This document shows, in pieces, positions 6,435 to 9,194 of a stretch of DNA of 9,194 bases. Origin of the DNA: Thermomicrobiales bacterium (lineage in GTDB: Bacteria > Chloroflexota > Chloroflexia > Thermomicrobiales > UBA6265); the NCBI GenBank assembly GCA_030446955.1, contig JAUJMG010000138.1, positions 1-9,194 of the forward strand, read 5' to 3'. The position numbers were made by a program, and so were the translations under genes. Each line of letters opens with the position of its first letter. Positions within the stretch are counted from its first letter, which is position 1. The notes beneath the pieces are model-generated. The model saw only the letters and a list, made by a program, of their open reading frames with translations, searched no databases and was not told where the DNA came from.

Positions 6435-8189
6435 ATGGTGAACTTCGCCCCGGCCGCGTTCGCAGTCGAGACCGACGCCGGTTGGGAGACCGCGACCCGC
6501 TTCGCCAACCGGCTTCTCCGAAGCCAACGCCGAGTTTTGCTCGTCACGGGCGGGATCCCTGAGGGTAGCAATGCGCTCGCTGCCGGCTCCTTCGTGATCC
6601 CAATGACCCCTGCCTTCGATTCCGGCTTGTCTGCACCGGTGGAGGTGGACACCCTCCGGGCCGAGGCGGAGGAGGCCGGCGTCGAACTCGTTTCGCTCGA
6701 CGGATCAGCCGGACTTCTGGCAGCACCGCTGGCGCCGTTGCGCGTCGGTCTCTACGGTGGGGGAGGGGCTCCCTTCAACCATGCGGCTGTGCTTGCCGAA
6801 TGCGGCTTCTCCTTGCGGTTCGTCTCTGACGCCGACATCCTCGGTGGGGCACTGAATACCGTTGATGTGCTGGTAGTGCCGGGCGGCGGCTTTCGTGCGA
6901 TGCATGGGCAAATCGAGCCGCTCGGGGAGGAGGGGACCCGTGCTATTGCCACCTTCGTACGACAGGGGGGAATGTACGTCGGCTCCTGCGCTGGGGCCTA
7001 TGACTGCGCGGTCACCTCGGAGGCGTTCATCCAGAGTTGCCCGGCGCAGCGTTCCCTCCAGATGATCAACGCCCGCGTCTGGAACGGCGGGGACGGGGAA
7101 CTAGGAGGATTGCAGTCGCCTGGTGTAGGTGTGTTGCGCGTCCGAACGACGCGGCCCGATCACCCGGTGATGTTTGGCCTGCCCCCGGCGTTCGATCTCA
7201 CTCACTACAACGGTCCTGTCTTCGAGCTCCTCGATGCCCCGGTGGTTCAAGGTGCCTCGTTCGCGGCCGGTCTGGCCGCGTTCGACGGCTGGACCGAGCG
7301 CTTCACCCCCGCCGAGGCCTTCATGGGGGCGCCCAACGGCAAGGAGACACTGCTTCAACGCGCGATCGCGGCAGACCTCTTCTCCGTGGTGGCCGGTGAG
7401 TTGGGGACGGGACGCGTCGTGGCGTTCGGCTCGCACCCCGAGTTCGGCTTTGACCTGCCGATGCATGATTGGTCCGCCCCGGCGCGGATGCTCGTCAACG
7501 CGATCCTTTGGCAGGCGATGAATCACTGCCCCGGCACCTCCACCCCCTGGAGTTACCGAAGCGTCCCGGGACCGGTGAGCCTGCCACGCGGCGCGGCTTT
7601 GGACGCCGTTGCGCCGCTGGCCTCGGCGGTGACCGACCGCGCGGCCGCGCTTCGCGCCCGGTCGATCGAGCCGCGCCCGCGCTGGCTCATGCCGGACTAC
7701 GCGCTGTCGGTGTTTGGCGCTGCCCCAGACGAGATTTGGACTCGGTCGCTGGCGGACATGGCGTCCCTCGCTCACCAGGCCTCCCGCTTGACCGCGTCGT
7801 TACGGGACAGCCTTTCGGACTACGGTGACGCCGTGCTGCCGAAGCCTGTTGCGGATGCAGTGCTGCAGGTAGACCGGTGGGTTCTCGAGGAACGCCCTCC
7901 TGAATGGTGCCAGGACGGCGGGTATCAGGGGGTCTTGGCACTGCTACGGACGGCGATCCGGATGTGCGACGAGGCCCTAGCCCGGTGGGACGTGACCCTC
8001 GGCCCGCCGGCGGGTCCTTACGCCTACTTCGACACCAACCCGTACCACCTGGTCGCTGGCTCATACCTCGCTGCGGTCGGTTGCATGGTTGGCGCCGTGC
8101 AACTCCTGCGAGCGCTGGTTGCAGAGGTCGACATGGCGCAGCACCTAGCTGCAGTCGGTCCTAAGCAGCTGCTGGCCGCTGGGCGGTAA
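6435..8189 (+). CDS. BPL_N-type glutamine-amidotransferase-like protein with an unrecognised C-terminal region
   Basis: 584 residues. Start: ATG at 6435, eight bases after GGAGG (6422-6426); the frame is open further back into the permease gene, but only this start has a ribosome-binding site. Residues about 1-100 look like a small alpha/beta domain (RRVLLVTGG at 32-40; SNALAAGSFVIPM at 45-57). Residues about 102-362 form a class I glutamine-amidotransferase-like fold resembling the N-terminal domain of biotin-protein ligase (BPL_N): VGLYGGGGAPF (104-114), DVLVVPGGGF (144-153), nucleophile elbow GSCAGAY with Cys185, and GSHPEF with His334 and Glu336, a complete Cys-His-Glu triad. Residues about 365-584 are mostly helix-prone, with WCQDGGYQG (491-499) and PYAYFDTNPYHL (528-539); I do not recognise this part. 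No biotin-ligase catalytic domain follows. There is no signal peptide, so it is probably cytoplasmic. Its position 35 bases after the permease suggests a role in processing the imported compound. Reaction unknown. Confidence 0.8.
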   Translation: MVNFAPAAFAVETDAGWETATRFANRLLRSQRRVLLVTGGIPEGSNALAAGSFVIPMTPAFDSGLSAPVEVDTLRAEAEEAGVELVSLDGSAGLLAAPLAPLRVGLYGGGGAPFNHAAVLAECGFSLRFVSDADILGGALNTVDVLVVPGGGFRAMHGQIEPLGEEGTRAIATFVRQGGMYVGSCAGAYDCAVTSEAFIQSCPAQRSLQMINARVWNGGDGELGGLQSPGVGVLRVRTTRPDHPVMFGLPPAFDLTHYNGPVFELLDAPVVQGASFAAGLAAFDGWTERFTPAEAFMGAPNGKETLLQRAIAADLFSVVAGELGTGRVVAFGSHPEFGFDLPMHDWSAPARMLVNAILWQAMNHCPGTSTPWSYRSVPGPVSLPRGAALDAVAPLASAVTDRAAALRARSIEPRPRWLMPDYALSVFGAAPDEIWTRSLADMASLAHQASRLTASLRDSLSDYGDAVLPKPVADAVLQVDRWVLEERPPEWCQDGGYQGVLALLRTAIRMCDEALARWDVTLGPPAGPYAYFDTNPYHLVAGSYLAAVGCMVGAVQLLRALVAEVDMAQHLAAVGPKQLLAAGR

Positions 8190-8435
8190 TGGATGGAGCC
8201 GGGAATGAAGCAAGGGCTAACCGGATCCGCAGCGTCGCAGTCTCGCCAATGGTCGCCGCTTCAAGCCAGCCGACATTTTCCGCATGACATGAGTCTCGCT
8301 GCGGACGTGAGGCAGGAATGGAACGGGGATCGACCAGGAGTCCGGACGGAGTCAGGCCACGACGGTGACCGCGAGACCCCGACGCTGACGGTTGGTCCTG
8401 AGACCCTGATGAGGACAAGGTTGATTCTCAAGCGT

Positions 8436-8443
8436 AAAGGAGG
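8436..8443 (+). promoter_or_regulatory. Strong ribosome-binding site that decides the GTG start at 8450
   Basis: AAAGGAGG ends six bases before GTG. An in-frame TAA at 8435-8437 overlaps it, so no longer start is possible. The 260 bases between the previous stop (8189) and this start contain no convincing gene and no clear promoter. Confidence 0.85.
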
Positions 8444-8449
8444 AGAGTC

Positions 8450-9194
8450 GTGGCCCTGGATATCGCGACGCAGCTCACCACGTGGACCGATCCTACGCTG
8501 GAACGTGAGGTGCTCGACGCCGTAGCCCTGGACGTCCCGTGGTCGGTAGTCGAGGGGTTCGCTTCCCTCGTTCGGCTGTCCGGCTCGCCGGAGGAGCGCC
8601 GCGCCGCCGAGATTCTGACCGGGCACCTCGACGCCTGGGGCATCCCGTATCGCCTCCATGAACCAGAGTGCCTGATCTCCATTCCCGTGGCCGCCTCCGT
8701 CCGCGACGCCACACATGGCGGCGCCTCGTATCGGGCCAAGACCTCGGCCATGTCGGTCTCAACGGATGGTCAAGAGATCACCGGCGAATTGGTTTACGTC
8801 CCCGGAGGGAGCGGGACAAACGCTGGGGATGTCATCTCGGCAAGCGTCGACCTCGGTGACGTTGACGTGGCGGGCAAAATCGTGCTCACCGAAGGCATGC
8901 CGTTCCCTGGAAAGGTTACTGCCGTTGGCGCTGCTGGTGCCTTGGCCGGCATCTTCGTCAACCCCGGCGAGGCGATCCACGAAAGCATCTGCACCACCAT
9001 CTGGGGCACGCCCGACCTTGATTCGGCGCCTCGCCAACCGGCCATCCCCGTCGCCGCGGTCAACAACCCTGATGGTCAGCAATTGATCGACCTAGCCAAG
9101 CGTGGTGGCTCCGTCGCGCTCTCGACCACGGTTGATACCGGCTGGCGGCCGATCCCGATCCTGGTCGCGGAGATTCCCGGCACGCTGGTCCCGG
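8450..9194 (+). CDS. M28-family metallopeptidase with PA domain, N-terminal part (3' end outside window)
   Basis: The frame starts at GTG 8450 and is open to the last base, giving 248 codons; the protein continues beyond the window. Residues about 30-72 (VPWSVVEGFASLVRLSGSPE and then RRAAEILTGHLDAWGIPY) match the opening of M28 aminopeptidases and carboxypeptidases, where a helix scans 'sgs..e..a...l...l...G'. Residues about 108-215 look like a protease-associated (PA) domain: GELVYVPGG, then DLGDVDVAGKIVLTEG, then GAAGALAGIFVNPGE, then PAIPVAAVNNPDGQQL. At 234-244 the IPILVAEIPGT strand begins the catalytic M28 domain. The zinc ligands lie beyond the edge, so activity cannot be judged. There is no signal peptide or lipobox, unlike many M28 enzymes, which suggests cytoplasmic trimming of imported peptides. 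It is co-directional with the importer but separated by 260 bases from the preceding gene. Confidence 0.85.
   Translation, partial: MALDIATQLTTWTDPTLEREVLDAVALDVPWSVVEGFASLVRLSGSPEERRAAEILTGHLDAWGIPYRLHEPECLISIPVAASVRDATHGGASYRAKTSAMSVSTDGQEITGELVYVPGGSGTNAGDVISASVDLGDVDVAGKIVLTEGMPFPGKVTAVGAAGALAGIFVNPGEAIHESICTTIWGTPDLDSAPRQPAIPVAAVNNPDGQQLIDLAKRGGSVALSTTVDTGWRPIPILVAEIPGTLVP

Noticed and set aside
7101..7775. Long open frame (224 codons) on the minus strand inside the GATase-like gene
   Set aside because: Rich in Arg, Gly and His with no recognisable motif; typical antisense shadow of a GC-rich gene.
8239..8299. Eight-base direct repeat AGTCTCGC at 8239-8246 and 8292-8299
   Set aside because: Too short to be meaningful in GC-rich sequence; no further copies or spacing pattern.
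8193..8525. Open frame of 110 codons between the GATase-like gene and the M28 gene
   Set aside because: Composition and lack of motifs look non-coding, and it runs into the M28 gene in another frame, across its strong ribosome-binding site.

Overview
The window is GC-rich bacterial DNA that codes densely on both strands. The Tat-type signal peptide on the solute-binding protein (an SRRDFM motif after a short acidic/helical leader, with no lipobox cysteine) and the overall protein style resemble Chloroflexota, particularly Thermomicrobia-like bacteria. This is a judgement from sequence style only; a high-GC actinobacterium is the main alternative.

Left part (1-1486): the C-terminal part of an amidase-signature enzyme enters from the left edge on the + strand and ends at 471. 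Ten bases later a convergent alpha/beta hydrolase ends (482-1294, - strand). A hairpin spans the amidase stop codon and the gap between the two genes. A stretch of about 190 bases without a convincing gene separates the hydrolase from the regulator.

Middle (1487-6399): an IclR-family regulator (1487-2281, - strand) is divergent from a peptide-type ABC importer. The importer consists of a Tat-exported family 5 solute-binding protein (2537-4174), a DppB-type permease (4545-5498) and a DppC-type permease (5506-6399). The regulator/importer spacer holds a TTGACA-type promoter, with repeated GTTACAC/GTTATAC half-sites just downstream that could be the IclR operator. A hairpin-rich 370-base gap separates the binding-protein gene from the permeases. 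No ATPase gene is present in the window.

Right part (6435-9194): a 584-residue protein follows the permeases, with a class I glutamine-amidotransferase-like domain of the BPL_N type (Cys185, His334, Glu336) and a C-terminal region of about 220 residues that I do not recognise. After a 260-base gap comes the first 248 codons of an M28-type aminopeptidase with a PA insert, which runs off the right edge.

Working model (inference): this is a substrate-inducible import and catabolic locus for a peptide or other amide compound. The IclR protein senses the compound, the Tat-exported binding protein and permeases import it, and cytoplasmic hydrolases (M28 peptidase, amidase, alpha/beta hydrolase and the GATase-like protein) break amide or ester bonds. 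The least explained member is the GATase-like protein at 6435-8189.
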